Below, in pieces: positions 49,547 through 58,396 of a stretch of DNA of 64,000 nt. Source of the DNA: CAWIVJ01 sp963839525 (GTDB lineage Bacteria > Cyanobacteriota > Vampirovibrionia > Gastranaerophilales > Gastranaerophilaceae); the NCBI GenBank assembly GCA_963839525.1, contig CAWIVJ010000005.1:62001-126000 (forward strand). The letters are read 5' to 3'. Position numbers and translations under genes: made by a program. The notes below the pieces were generated by a model. It had not been told where the DNA came from and searched no databases. It saw only the letters and a program-made list of their open reading frames with translations. Numbering within the stretch: position 1 is the stretch's first letter; every line of letters begins with the position of its first letter.

Positions 49547-50947
49547 ATGGTTAACAATGTAAGTTTTAATGGTGGTTACAAAATTCCTTATCAAGATTTT
49601 GAGAAAGCTGCAAAATATGCAATGGGTTCTACCCTTGTGATGCATGAAGAAAACCCTATGGACGGAATGGGCAGTATGCTTGGATTCATGGGAATAATTG
49701 AAGGTGGGAAAGGAATAAAATGGGCTTGGGATGCGCATAAAAATCCTCTATCTCTTATTCCTGAAGGTTTGAAAGGTAAAGAATTAAAAAAAGTCTTAAA
49801 TGCAGCAGATCCTTTAAAAAATGGTGGTTGGCATAAAGCTGAAGGCTGGAAAACTTCTTTTAAAAATCTAAAAAAAGGCTGGACAGAAGTAAGTGATTTA
49901 ATTAAAGGTAATCATGCCACTAAAATGGAGCTCATTAAAAATGGCGGACTTAAAAACCTAGGTACATATAAAAATTTAATTACTGATGTAAGAGCTGATA
50001 AAATTGTAGAATTAATGCCAAAAGCAAAAAAAATGGAGCAATTGGCAGAAATTGCCGGCAAATCAAAAAAAGCTAAACTGGCAACAGAATATTTTAAAAA
50101 AGCAAAAGAAGCAGCAGAATTAGCAAAGAATACTCCTGCTGAAGCCGGAAAATTTCTCAAAAAAGCTGATAAATATTTAGCAAAAGCAAACAAGTATGCA
50201 CATGGTTTAATAAAACCAACATCATTGTTTGGTAAATTTAAAGGGTTCTTAGGTAAAATTACAGGGTTTTCAAAACTAAGCGGTGCTCTTAAAAATTTAG
50301 CAACAAAATCCCCTGCAATGGCAAAATGCTTAAAATTTATTAAAGGAAATGCTTTATTTATTGCAATTGAAGGCGGCTTAGAGTTAATTACTAATGTAAT
50401 ACCTACATTTGCTAAATTAGGTGTAGGAAAAGGCTTAAAACAAACAGTAAAATCAACAGTTAAAGTAGCCGCTTCAGTTGGAGGTTGGGCAGCAGGCGGA
50501 GCAGCAGGTGCGGCTATCGGTACGCTTATCGGCGGTCCTATCGGAACTGTAGTCGGAGGTGTCCTTGGATTGGCTTTGGGAGCTATAGGCGGATGGATTA
50601 CAGGAAAAATAGCTAAAGCAGTAGTCGGTAAAGATGAATTAGAAATAGCAAGAGAAGAAGAAGCAAAAAAACTTGCTGAAGAAGCTTCTCAAAATCCTGA
50701 AGTAGCACAACAAGTACTACTAACTGCAAGACAAAGGCTTGAACAAGAAGGTATGAATTCAGAAGATGCTAAAATAGCAGCTGAAAGTATTAACAACATA
50801 ACTAAAGCGATTCCGGTTCCGGCTTCAACTACAACTAAAACTACAGCAGCATATACAAATACAGCAAATAATACAGCTTATTCATATAATCCTTTCTCTT
50901 CAAATCCTGAACAAAATTGGATGCAAAAAGATTTTATGATGGCTTAA
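49547..50947 (+). CDS. Lineage-specific protein with glycine-zipper membrane segment, 466 aa
   Basis: Not recognised as a family. The N terminus is MVNNVSFNGGYKIP, with the VSFNG motif also seen in other proteins here. Residues 60-290 are Lys/Ala-rich helices including TPR-like patches (YFKKAKEAAELAKNTPAEAGKFLKKADKY). At about 330-375 comes a long glycine zipper (GWAAGGAAGAAIGTLIGGPIGTV) that could span or perforate a membrane. The tail is Thr/Asn-rich. There is no signal peptide. The combination of coiled helices and a single zipper segment recalls toxins or type III translocators, but this is inference. It ends with a strong terminator. Confidence 0.75.
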   Translation: MVNNVSFNGGYKIPYQDFEKAAKYAMGSTLVMHEENPMDGMGSMLGFMGIIEGGKGIKWAWDAHKNPLSLIPEGLKGKELKKVLNAADPLKNGGWHKAEGWKTSFKNLKKGWTEVSDLIKGNHATKMELIKNGGLKNLGTYKNLITDVRADKIVELMPKAKKMEQLAEIAGKSKKAKLATEYFKKAKEAAELAKNTPAEAGKFLKKADKYLAKANKYAHGLIKPTSLFGKFKGFLGKITGFSKLSGALKNLATKSPAMAKCLKFIKGNALFIAIEGGLELITNVIPTFAKLGVGKGLKQTVKSTVKVAASVGGWAAGGAAGAAIGTLIGGPIGTVVGGVLGLALGAIGGWITGKIAKAVVGKDELEIAREEEAKKLAEEASQNPEVAQQVLLTARQRLEQEGMNSEDAKIAAESINNITKAIPVPASTTTKTTAAYTNTANNTAYSYNPFSSNPEQNWMQKDFMMA

Positions 50948-50956
50948 TTAAAAAAT

Positions 50957-51000
50957 AAAACTGTGCGGTTCAGATTTTTAAGTCTGGACCGCACAGTTTT
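50957..51000 (+). terminator. Rho-independent terminator
   Basis: AAAACTGTGCGGT pairs with ACCGCACAGTTTT around an inner CAGA/TCTG pairing; T-rich sequence follows. Confidence 0.9.
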
Positions 51001-51096
51001 ATAATTTTTTTTAATTTTTTAAATTTTTAAGTTTAATAGGGGAGTAAAAAACTTTTGTAAAGGATTAAAATAATAAAAAATAGGGAGGAAATTTTT

Positions 51097-51516
51097 ATGG
51101 TTTCAAATGTTAACAATACTAATTCAGATAATCTTTCATTTATGATGGCTGAATTATGCAAAAAGATAAACAAAGCAGATACTGATGGTATAGAAGGTAT
51201 ATCACAAAAAGAATTGGCTGCTGTTATAGAAACAGGAGATAGTGATGAAACTTCTTTATTTTTAAAATCTCTTTTAGAACAATTCGATAAACTTGATAGC
51301 GATTTTGACGGTCAACTTTCAGCAAAAGAGATTTCTTCTATTAAAATAAAAGAACCCTTAGGTCCCCCGCCTGGAACAGCTATAGATTTAGAAAATAAAA
51401 CAAAATTTAAAAATTTTTTAACAGACGCGGGTAATTCTTTTGTTGACATACTAATAAAAAATTACGAAAACGGAAATTTATCAAAACTTGCATCTACCTT
51501 TGGACTGTCTAAGTAA
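51097..51516 (+). CDS. EF-hand domain protein, 139 aa
   Basis: Two calcium-loop motifs: ADTDGIEGISQKE near residue 28 and DSDFDGQLSAKE near 72, the latter a perfect D-x-D-x-D-G-x-L-x-x-x-E loop, with flanking helices. N terminus MVSNVNNTNSDNLSF is polar and lacks a signal peptide. GGGAGG precedes the ATG. C-terminal part (NFLTDAGNSFVDILIKNY) is helical. Likely a calcium-binding protein; location unknown. Confidence 0.8.
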   Translation: MVSNVNNTNSDNLSFMMAELCKKINKADTDGIEGISQKELAAVIETGDSDETSLFLKSLLEQFDKLDSDFDGQLSAKEISSIKIKEPLGPPPGTAIDLENKTKFKNFLTDAGNSFVDILIKNYENGNLSKLASTFGLSK

Positions 51517-51527
51517 ATTAAATTTAG

Positions 51528-52076
51528 CTAGTCAAGAGGTATAATCAAATTTTGTCCGACTTGAAGATTATTTGGGTTTGACATATTATTAGCAATCTTT
51601 ATTTTCTCTATTTTAGAAGTGTCATATCTTCCATAAAATCTTATTATGATTCCTGCAAGAGTATCTCCTTTTTTTACAGTATAAGATTCTGTTCCTTGAG
51701 GTATAGCTGCCGCTGTTTCTGCGGATTTATCAGCTGGAATGAATGTTAATCTTGCATTTTCCTTAGCTTTTTGCCCTGAAACAACTACATCTGAAGAACG
51801 ATTTCCTTGAACAGAAAAACTTAATAATGATGTCATTATTAACATTGCTACAGCACCTGCAATAAACCCTGTTGCAAGATAAATTCCGGGTGATTTGTCT
51901 TCTTTTTGGCTTACGCTAAAATTCTGCCATAAGACATCTAGTTCTTTTTCTTTATTTGCCTGAACATAAACGCCCGGTGATGCATCATAAGGCTTTTGTC
52001 TATTCTTAGAGAGCTCTTCAAGAACTATCATTCTTTCTCTAGATAAATTTGATCTTCTCAGCGTTGAACTTTTCAT
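51528..52076 (-). CDS. Single-pass membrane protein with C-terminal LysM domain
   Basis: 182 residues: cytosolic basic N terminus, membrane helix at about 68-88 (LATGFIAGAVAMLIMTSLL), linker, and a LysM domain (SYTVKKGDTLAGIIIRFYG, then IKIANNMSNPNNLQVGQNLIIP). LysM binds peptidoglycan, so the C terminus faces the periplasm. It has its own promoter on the minus strand and no operon partners. Confidence 0.88.
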   Translation of the reverse strand: MKSSTLRRSNLSRERMIVLEELSKNRQKPYDASPGVYVQANKEKELDVLWQNFSVSQKEDKSPGIYLATGFIAGAVAMLIMTSLLSFSVQGNRSSDVVVSGQKAKENARLTFIPADKSAETAAAIPQGTESYTVKKGDTLAGIIIRFYGRYDTSKIEKIKIANNMSNPNNLQVGQNLIIPLD

Positions 52077-52109
52077 AAAACCTCACAACTTTTCCATTTG
52101 ATAAATACC

Positions 52110-52139
52110 ATGATATTAATAAAGTTTGGTGCTTGTCAA
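52110..52139 (-). promoter_or_regulatory. Sigma-70-type promoter of the LysM gene
   Basis: TTGACA (52139-52134) and TATCAT (52115-52110), 18-base spacer, on the minus strand about 30 bases before the ATG at 52076. Confidence 0.65.
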
Positions 52140-52290
52140 GAAATATACATTTTGTATTACATTTCTAAACATTTATAAAAATTTTCTTACATTTCTACAC
52201 CAAATAAAGTATTTTTCAAGGTTGTTATAAAGTTTGATTTAACTCTTGACGTCTTAAATCAAGTTAGACATTTTACACTAGGAGTTATTC

Positions 52291-53946
52291 ATGCTTGAAC
52301 ATACACTCAAACGTTCAAATTTGGCACTTAATTTACAAAAAGCACAAGAATATTTAGAAAAAGCAAGAGAATCACACGAAAAATATTTATTAAAACAACA
52401 AGAACATGATTTACAATACGCGATAGAATATTACATTAATTCAATTAAGTTAGATCCAAGTTTACCGGAAAGCTATTACAGGCTTGCAAGCTTAATGTGG
52501 GAAGATGGTCAAATAGGCTTACAAACAGCTATAGAACAGTGCAAAACTGCTATTTCTCTTGCACCTCAAAATATTAATGCCCGAATATATGCTGGATATT
52601 TTATGAAATTGGCAAATGACTATAAATCTGCAGAAAAAGAATTTAAAAGTGCTATAAAAATAGGAGGATTAAACTCATCACGTCCTAGGCTTATTTTGTC
52701 TTTGTCTATTTTGCAAAAAATGAACTTTGAAAAAGTTACAATAAAAGAATTTGCGAAATGCTTGTATTATTTGGTAACCGGAAGTTTAACTTTTGCATGG
52801 GATTTTGCATTTTTAAAAATGCTTTATAAGAACTTTTCCGAAGCTTTTTCCATATTATTTTATAAATCAAGCGGGGAAATTTTTGAAAAATTTAATTATG
52901 ATAAAGCTGTTAAAATTTACAAAAAAGCTATTCAGAAAACGCAAAGAAATGAGCTTTTTTGTCATAAAATTGCCGATATATGCATAAGAAAAAACAATAT
53001 GGATTCGGCTATTAATTATTATAAAAAAGCTTTAGAGGCAAATCCTAATAATCGTGATATTTTAATAAAATTAGCAACCGTTACTCAAACTTTTTTTCCA
53101 GAAAATATTGATGAAACTATTGATTATTATAATAAATTGCTGGAAGTTGAAGAAGACAATGCTCAAATTTACTATGAATTAGGACATTTATACCTTAAAA
53201 AACATGATAAAGTTCATGCAATAATAGCTTTTAAGCTTGCATTAGAAAAAAATTGCGATAGCCCTTTTTATAACAATTCTCTGGCATACGCATATGTTCA
53301 GGCAGAATTATATGATGAAGCTATTGAACATTACCAGAAAGCAATCAAATTAAACCCTGATAAAGAATGGACATCTATAGTTTGTCAAGCTTTAGGCTCA
53401 ATTTATTACCAGATAAAAGGAAATCATGAAGCAGCAATTGCTTCTTTTCAGGCAGGTGCTATTTTAGATTCCGAAAACAGTGAAATTTATTTATCACTTG
53501 GAGATGCTTACATGGCAGAGAATGATTTGGATAAAGCAATAAGGTCATATTGTGATTCAATAAACGTTAATTCTGAAGATTACAGAGCTTATTCCAAAAT
53601 TGGTCTGGCTCTTTGGGAAAAAGATTACTTGGAAGAAGCCATAGTAGCGTACAATCGTGCAATCGAACTAAATCCGGAATATGACATTGCCCATAACAAT
53701 TTAGGCGTTATTTATCTTGACGGAATAGGCACTCCGGATGAAGCTCTCTCATATTTTAAATCTGCAATGGAAATTAATCCTAATTATACCCTTGCTTATT
53801 TTAATGCAGGTCGTGCAGCTCAAATGGCAGGAGCATATAATGAAGCTGCGGGTTATTATCAAATGGCTCTGGATTTAAACCGTTTGACAGAAGAAATTGA
53901 GGAAGACGACATTAAAGACAGGCTTTACGGCTTGTTTAATACATAA
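52291..53946 (+). CDS. TPR-repeat protein, 551 aa
   Basis: Scaffold protein made of about a dozen tetratricopeptide repeats. Clear 34-residue units recur, e.g. AINYYKKALEANPNNRDILIKLA, AIEHYQKAIKLNPDKEW, AIVAYNRAIELNPEYDIAHNNLGVIYLDG. Residues 145-205 interrupt the pattern with a hydrophobic, aromatic-rich part (SLTFAWDFAFLKMLYKNFSEAFSILF) that could be a membrane-associated segment. No signal peptide. AGGAG precedes the ATG. Partner unknown. Confidence 0.88.
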   Translation: MLEHTLKRSNLALNLQKAQEYLEKARESHEKYLLKQQEHDLQYAIEYYINSIKLDPSLPESYYRLASLMWEDGQIGLQTAIEQCKTAISLAPQNINARIYAGYFMKLANDYKSAEKEFKSAIKIGGLNSSRPRLILSLSILQKMNFEKVTIKEFAKCLYYLVTGSLTFAWDFAFLKMLYKNFSEAFSILFYKSSGEIFEKFNYDKAVKIYKKAIQKTQRNELFCHKIADICIRKNNMDSAINYYKKALEANPNNRDILIKLATVTQTFFPENIDETIDYYNKLLEVEEDNAQIYYELGHLYLKKHDKVHAIIAFKLALEKNCDSPFYNNSLAYAYVQAELYDEAIEHYQKAIKLNPDKEWTSIVCQALGSIYYQIKGNHEAAIASFQAGAILDSENSEIYLSLGDAYMAENDLDKAIRSYCDSINVNSEDYRAYSKIGLALWEKDYLEEAIVAYNRAIELNPEYDIAHNNLGVIYLDGIGTPDEALSYFKSAMEINPNYTLAYFNAGRAAQMAGAYNEAAGYYQMALDLNRLTEEIEEDDIKDRLYGLFNT

Positions 53947-53973
53947 TTTTTTGAGTAAACTAAAAACTACTTA

Positions 53974-54492
53974 CTAAAGCTCGTCAAGTATAATATCAAA
54001 TGGGGCATCATTCTCGTCTGACGGAATTTCATCTCTTACCAGCAAACTCGCGATGGGAACAATTCTTATAGCTTTTGGAGCATTTTTTAATAAAAATCTG
54101 TCATAAAATCCGCAACCGTAACCAAGCCGGTGGAAGTTTTTGTCAGCCATTAATGCCGGTACAAAAATCATATCTAAAATATCAGGATTAACCTGCTCTG
54201 AAGTCGGTTCTTTTGTTTTAAACTTTGAATCTGTAAGCTTATCGCCGGATTTATAAGGGCAAACAACTAGTTCATCACCTTGAACTTTCGGCAGATAAAA
54301 TTTTTTATTATCATTTAAAAGAGGAAGCAGATTAACTTCATCGTCTATCGGATAAAAAATCATTATATGCTGAGCAACGTGGTAAATTTCAGCAGATTGA
54401 ATATTTTCAACAATTTTTTCGCTGATTTTTTCCATTTCAAGCAAACTTCTTATTTGTTTTGCTTTTTCTCTTAATTCATTCTTTGTAAACAT
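53974..54492 (-). CDS. 5-formyltetrahydrofolate cyclo-ligase
   Basis: Converts 5-formyl-THF to 5,10-methenyl-THF with ATP, returning a storage form of folate to one-carbon metabolism. 172 residues, slightly short. Marks: KNELREKAKQIRSLL at the N terminus, HIMIFYPIDDEVN, VPALMADKNFHRLGYGCGFYDRFL (the GYGxGFYDR substrate/ATP motif). A TATTATAC lies about a dozen bases ahead of the ATG with no Shine-Dalgarno, so the leader may be very short. Confidence 0.9.
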   Translation of the reverse strand: MFTKNELREKAKQIRSLLEMEKISEKIVENIQSAEIYHVAQHIMIFYPIDDEVNLLPLLNDNKKFYLPKVQGDELVVCPYKSGDKLTDSKFKTKEPTSEQVNPDILDMIFVPALMADKNFHRLGYGCGFYDRFLLKNAPKAIRIVPIASLLVRDEIPSDENDAPFDIILDEL

Positions 54493-54552
54493 TTTTTTAG
54501 TGTATAATAAATAGTTAAAAGTTTCAAGAACATTTTTTTAATTAGGACACTA

Positions 54553-54581
54553 TTGACTTTTCAATACTCTCATGTTATAAT
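54553..54581 (+). promoter_or_regulatory. Strong sigma-70-type promoter
   Basis: TTGACT (54553-54558), 17-base spacer, TATAAT (54576-54581); 27 bases before the start of the 80-residue gene. The best promoter in the window. Confidence 0.8.
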
Positions 54582-54608
54582 GCAGTGGGAAAAGAGGCAT
54601 AGAAAATT

Positions 54609-54851
54609 ATGATGACAAACCCGATTGGTAGACTTAATGCAAATAGTGCAGCATTTCATTGGATGAGTGCTGCTAATAAGCTCTTGTCCTTTAAAGGAGG
54701 AAGTCCCAAGTCTCTTTTAGCTCAAGAAAATAGATTAACTTGCAGCATGCTTAATGATTCTGTAACTTACAGAGCAGGTTTGCTTATGCAGGAATCTCAG
54801 GATAAAATTGCAAAAGATAACATTAAACGTACTTTTTCTATTTTTGCATAA
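54609..54851 (+). CDS. Small unrecognised protein, 80 aa, with LLSFKGG motif
   Basis: MMTNPIGRLNANSAAFHWM, then LLSFKGGSPKSLL at 25-37, then a polar helix ending RTFSIFA. No signal peptide. Preceded by a near-consensus promoter and AAAGAGG, followed by a terminator, so it is a monocistronic and probably well-expressed gene. The LSFKGG motif resembles the VSFNG motif of other unrecognised proteins in this window. Function unknown. Confidence 0.7.
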   Translation: MMTNPIGRLNANSAAFHWMSAANKLLSFKGGSPKSLLAQENRLTCSMLNDSVTYRAGLLMQESQDKIAKDNIKRTFSIFA

Positions 54852-54872
54852 TTAAATCCGTAAATAATTGCT

Positions 54873-54906
54873 AGCAAATTATAACAATTCATTTGCTTAT
54901 TTTTTG
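54873..54906 (+). terminator. Rho-independent terminator
   Basis: AGCAAAT (54873-54879) / ATTTGCT (54891-54897), then TATTTTTTG. Ends the 80-residue gene. Confidence 0.7.
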
Positions 54907-55011
54907 TTTATTGTTTTTCTTAAATTTTTATAGGCTCTTGATTTCTGGTTTCATTTATATTATTATAAGGACAATTAGTTAGAAATATAAATTAGAAGGT
55001 GGTGAGAACAA

Positions 55012-55185
55012 GTGCCTGAAGTAAAAGTCGGTGAGAATGAAAGTCTTGAAAGCGCTTTACGCAGATTTAAGAAAAAAGTGCAAAAAGCCGGAACTTTATC
55101 AGAAGTTAAAAGACGTGAACGTTACGAAAAGCCAAGTATAAAAAGGAAACGTAAATCCGAAGCTGCTCGTAAACGCAAAGTATAA
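55012..55185 (+). CDS. rpsU: 30S ribosomal protein S21
   Basis: 57 residues from GTG 55012: MPEVKVGENESLESALRRF, KKVQKAGTLSEVKRRERYEKP, then a basic tail ending AARKRKV. This is the full S21 sequence pattern (VxxxExLExALRRFKRxxxxxGxLxExRRRexYEkP). GAAGGTGGTGAG precedes the start. Single gene with its own terminator. In some lineages S21 acts early in translation initiation. Confidence 0.96.
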   Translation: MPEVKVGENESLESALRRFKKKVQKAGTLSEVKRRERYEKPSIKRKRKSEAARKRKV

Positions 55186-55186
55186 T

Positions 55187-55218
55187 AAAAAAGCTCTGAA
55201 TTAATTCAGAGCTTTTTT
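55187..55218 (+). terminator. Rho-independent terminator of rpsU
   Basis: AAAAAAGCTCTGAA / TTCAGAGCTTTTTT with loop TTAA directly after the stop; A and T tracts on both sides. Confidence 0.92.
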
Positions 55219-55234
55219 ATGTTAAAATGAGTTC

Positions 55235-55816
55235 ATGATTACTATAATTAACTATGAAGCAGGAAATTTAAAAAGCATATGTAACATTCTTGATTTTTTG
55301 GAAGCAAAGTATCAAATATCATCCGATGCTAAAGAAATTGAAAAAGCACAAAGAATAATTTTTCCGGGACAAGGTCATTTTGAACAAGCTATGAAAAATC
55401 TGGAAAACAAAAAACTCATTGAACCTATAAAAACGGCTATATCAAATAATTCAAATTTTTTAGGAATTTGTCTGGGCTTGCAGATTCTTTTTGAAAGAAG
55501 TGAAGAAGCTCCAGATGTAAGAGGATTAGGTATAATAAAAGGTGAGGTTAAAAAATTCACTTCGGGTAAAATACCTCAAATAGGCTGGAATCAAATAAAA
55601 ACAACTCAAAATAACTCTTATCTGAGTGATGATTATTTTTATTTTGTAAATTCTTACTATGTTATTCCTGAGGATAAAAATATAATTTCTTCAATATGTA
55701 ATTACAACATAAACTTTACAGCATCAATCGAACACAAAAACCTGACAGCTGTTCAATTTCATCCTGAAAAGAGTTCTAAAGCAGGGATAAATTTTTTTAA
55801 AAAGTGGTTAAGCTGA
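55235..55816 (+). CDS. hisH: Imidazole glycerol phosphate synthase, glutamine amidotransferase subunit
   Basis: Supplies ammonia from glutamine to HisF in histidine synthesis. 193 residues of the class I amidotransferase fold: INYEAGNLKSI, IFPGQGHFEQA, GICLGLQILFE with nucleophile Cys, IPQIGWNQI, and QFHPEKSS with the catalytic His and Glu. HisF is not adjacent. The gene follows the rpsU terminator by 16 bases and likely has its own start of transcription within that short space or reads through. Confidence 0.94.
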   Translation: MITIINYEAGNLKSICNILDFLEAKYQISSDAKEIEKAQRIIFPGQGHFEQAMKNLENKKLIEPIKTAISNNSNFLGICLGLQILFERSEEAPDVRGLGIIKGEVKKFTSGKIPQIGWNQIKTTQNNSYLSDDYFYFVNSYYVIPEDKNIISSICNYNINFTASIEHKNLTAVQFHPEKSSKAGINFFKKWLS

Positions 55817-55990
55817 TTTTATAGAATCTTCATCCTTATTATTTACTAAATGTTTTAAATTCCAAATACTTGCAGGAGCTTTTTTTGAAGCAGCAATTTT
55901 ACTTGCCAAATCACTAATATCATAACTTGTTGCAAGAAATTCATACAATTTCTGATTGCAACCATATTTATAATTTCCATCATTATTCAT
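55808..55990 (-). CDS. Small unrecognised protein, 60 aa
   Basis: MNNDGNYKYGCNQKLYEFL, then SYDISDLASKIAASKKAPASIWNLKHLV. GCGAGGG lies ahead of the ATG. Overlaps the hisH end by nine bases on the opposite strand. Soluble, no recognised domain. Plausible small gene because of the ribosome-binding site and normal codon use, but unproven. Confidence 0.5.
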   Translation of the reverse strand: MNNDGNYKYGCNQKLYEFLATSYDISDLASKIAASKKAPASIWNLKHLVNNKDEDSIKSA

Positions 55991-56248
55991 AATACCCTCG
56001 CTTTTTATAATATAATAAAAACTTCTTTCAAGTCAATATTTCTCTTTTTGAAAAAATCTTAATTTTTTTTAACAAAAACATGCTTTTTCAAAAAAAATAA
56101 TTAAAAAAATAATATGAAAATCTAATATAAATATATGATTTGTATTTTGTTTTCTGCTTCAAATATATGATTTATCAAAAAAAAGTTAAATTTAAAAACA
56201 AAAATTACGATAAAAATTAAATAAATAAACGAAAGTGCAGGTAAATAA

Positions 56249-56590
56249 ATGGCAAACAACTTTTTTTCTCCTAAAGTAGATTTTGAAGGACACATTCAAA
56301 GCAGCGGCATTAAGCCTGAAATAAATCATATACCTTCTATGAAACTTGATGGTGTTGAGGAAATTCAACCAAATTTCAAAGATGTTATATCAGGACTTGC
56401 CGGCAATTTAAATCAAGAATTAAATGCTCCTGAAAAGCTTTTAAAGAGTGCCATGAGTGGGAATAGCGATGTAGACATTCATGACGTAATGACAGCAATG
56501 GCAAAAGCAGATATAAGTATTAGTATTGCAACCCAAATTACCTCAAAAGTCATACAGTCGTATGACAAAATTATGCAGATAACAGTGTAA
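56249..56590 (+). CDS. fliE: Flagellar hook-basal body protein FliE
   Basis: 113 residues. Adaptor between MS ring and rod. The C-terminal half has the family pattern: SGNSDVDIHDVMTAMAKADISISIATQITSKVIQSYDKIMQI. The N-terminal half is polar. AGGT precedes the ATG. First gene of fliE-fliF-(fliG-like)-fliH-flhA2. An intergenic 260 bases upstream is AT-rich and contains two near copies of AATATATGATTT. FlgB and FlgC, the usual neighbours, are absent here. Confidence 0.88.
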   Translation: MANNFFSPKVDFEGHIQSSGIKPEINHIPSMKLDGVEEIQPNFKDVISGLAGNLNQELNAPEKLLKSAMSGNSDVDIHDVMTAMAKADISISIATQITSKVIQSYDKIMQITV

Positions 56591-56657
56591 ACTTAATAAT
56601 GTAGGCAAATACCTGAAAAAATTGTATAATATTATTGCAAAAATGGGATAATTAAGA

Positions 56658-58325
56658 ATGGATTTTAGTAAAATTTTAGAGAATAAACCTTTATTATATG
56701 GGATTATAGGCATTGTGGTCTTAGTTTTTGCTGTAAGTATAACTATAGGTATTGTCTCATCAAGCAGCCATTCAGGTGAAAAAAATCCCGTTAATGAAAA
56801 AGTAATAAAAGAACCTTTAGAATTGCTAACTACAGATAATCTGGGTAAAGCGATTGAAATTCAAGCATTGCTGGCAAGAGAAGGTATTGATGCATCTCGA
56901 AAAGTTGATGGAACAAAATCGACTCTATACTTAAAAGAATATACCCAAACACAGCGTGACAGAGCGCTTTTAGCAATTGTTAAAAGCGGTTTAATGGATC
57001 AAAATATAGGGTTAGAAATTTTTGACAAAGGTGATTTTACCTCAACAAAAGAAGATAAAAGAATTCGTCTTGTCAGAGCAATTAATGGAGAATTAGCAAG
57101 ATTAATAAGAAAAATTCCTCCAATAGAAAATGCATCTGTATTTATTTCCATTCCTGAACAATCAATGTTCACATCAATGCAAAAGCCTATAACCGCAACT
57201 GTTCAGGTAACTATTCCTGTAACAAGCGATCCCAACAAGGAAGATAAACTTGACCATATGAAAGTAAAAGCAATCACAAATTTGCTTTTAGGCAGTGTAA
57301 ACGGTCTTAGTGCTGATAATATTTCAATTACAGACACAAACGGGAATGTTTATTCCAGCATCATAGACAGTGCTGACGAAATAATTGAAAGATCTAAAGA
57401 AAACGATAAATATATGCAGCAAAAAATAAATGCTCAGCTGGATAAGTTAATAGGCAAAGGAAATTATGTCGCAACAGTCAGTACTTCTTTGCGCCAATCT
57501 CCGATTGAGAAATCAAGTATAAATTATGATCCTGATAAAAAGACTTCCGTAAGTGAGCAAACTTTCGTTGAAGGATTGGGAGACAGCTCTAAAGATTCAA
57601 ACAGAAATCCGGGAGGTGCGGTAAGCATTTCTGTTCCTAATGTATTACAACAAAATTTAGGTTCAGTAGGAACTTCATCTCAAAACAGAAACTATGAAAG
57701 AAGTGCAAGAGAAACTCAATATGGAGTTTCAAAAACTCAAATTAATGAATATACTAAAGCAGGAGCAATCGAAGAAATTTCGGTAGCAGTAACAATAGAT
57801 AAAAAAGCCTTGCCTCCAGAAACAACCTTAGATGAATTAAAAGATCTTATAGCAGGTGCCGCGGGACCAAAAGTTACACCTGAAAAAGTTACAATTGCTT
57901 TTTCCGATTCAATTGATCCTTATCTGGCTGCAGATAAACCTGCTAACTTACCAAAACCGGATGAAACAGGTAACCCCTGGTGGCTTGCAATTGCAGCAAC
58001 AATAATAGGACTTCTTGGAGGATTTAAATATATTTCTTCCAAAGTAAAAGCTGCTCAAGAACGCCAAAGAGAAGAACTTATGCAATTACAGGAAAAAACT
58101 CATGAACAAGGACTTCAATTACGCGATGTTAATTTGAAAGCCGCAGAGTTAATAGAAAAACAAAATCAAATGGCAAAGGGACTCATTGAAGAAAAACAAA
58201 GAGAAACCATTCCTCCCTCAAATACAGACTTGGAAAATACTATTAATGACTTAAAATCTGATTTGGAAAGTTTAGATGAAGAAGAAGCGGGAGAAAAAAT
58301 TAAGAATTGGATAGAAAGAACGTAA
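56658..58325 (+). CDS. fliF: Flagellar MS-ring protein FliF
   Basis: 555 residues: two membrane helices at about 13-33 and 440-460, with periplasmic ring-building motifs between: IEIQALLAREGIDASRK, INGELARLIRKIPPIENASVFISIPE, LLLGSVNGLSADNISITDTNG. The cytosolic tail has coiled coil and ends DEEEAGEKIKNWIERT, matching the FliG-binding end of FliF. Long RBM3 region places it with flagellar FliF rather than the short SctJ of injectisomes. Start ATG 56658; no strong ribosome-binding site. Confidence 0.92.
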   Translation: MDFSKILENKPLLYGIIGIVVLVFAVSITIGIVSSSSHSGEKNPVNEKVIKEPLELLTTDNLGKAIEIQALLAREGIDASRKVDGTKSTLYLKEYTQTQRDRALLAIVKSGLMDQNIGLEIFDKGDFTSTKEDKRIRLVRAINGELARLIRKIPPIENASVFISIPEQSMFTSMQKPITATVQVTIPVTSDPNKEDKLDHMKVKAITNLLLGSVNGLSADNISITDTNGNVYSSIIDSADEIIERSKENDKYMQQKINAQLDKLIGKGNYVATVSTSLRQSPIEKSSINYDPDKKTSVSEQTFVEGLGDSSKDSNRNPGGAVSISVPNVLQQNLGSVGTSSQNRNYERSARETQYGVSKTQINEYTKAGAIEEISVAVTIDKKALPPETTLDELKDLIAGAAGPKVTPEKVTIAFSDSIDPYLAADKPANLPKPDETGNPWWLAIAATIIGLLGGFKYISSKVKAAQERQREELMQLQEKTHEQGLQLRDVNLKAAELIEKQNQMAKGLIEEKQRETIPPSNTDLENTINDLKSDLESLDEEEAGEKIKNWIERT

Positions 58326-58396
58326 AAAGTGAAGCCTGAAAAGCAAGGCCTAAAATTTTTACTTTAAAAATTAAGGTGAGAGGTTAGAAATAAAAT

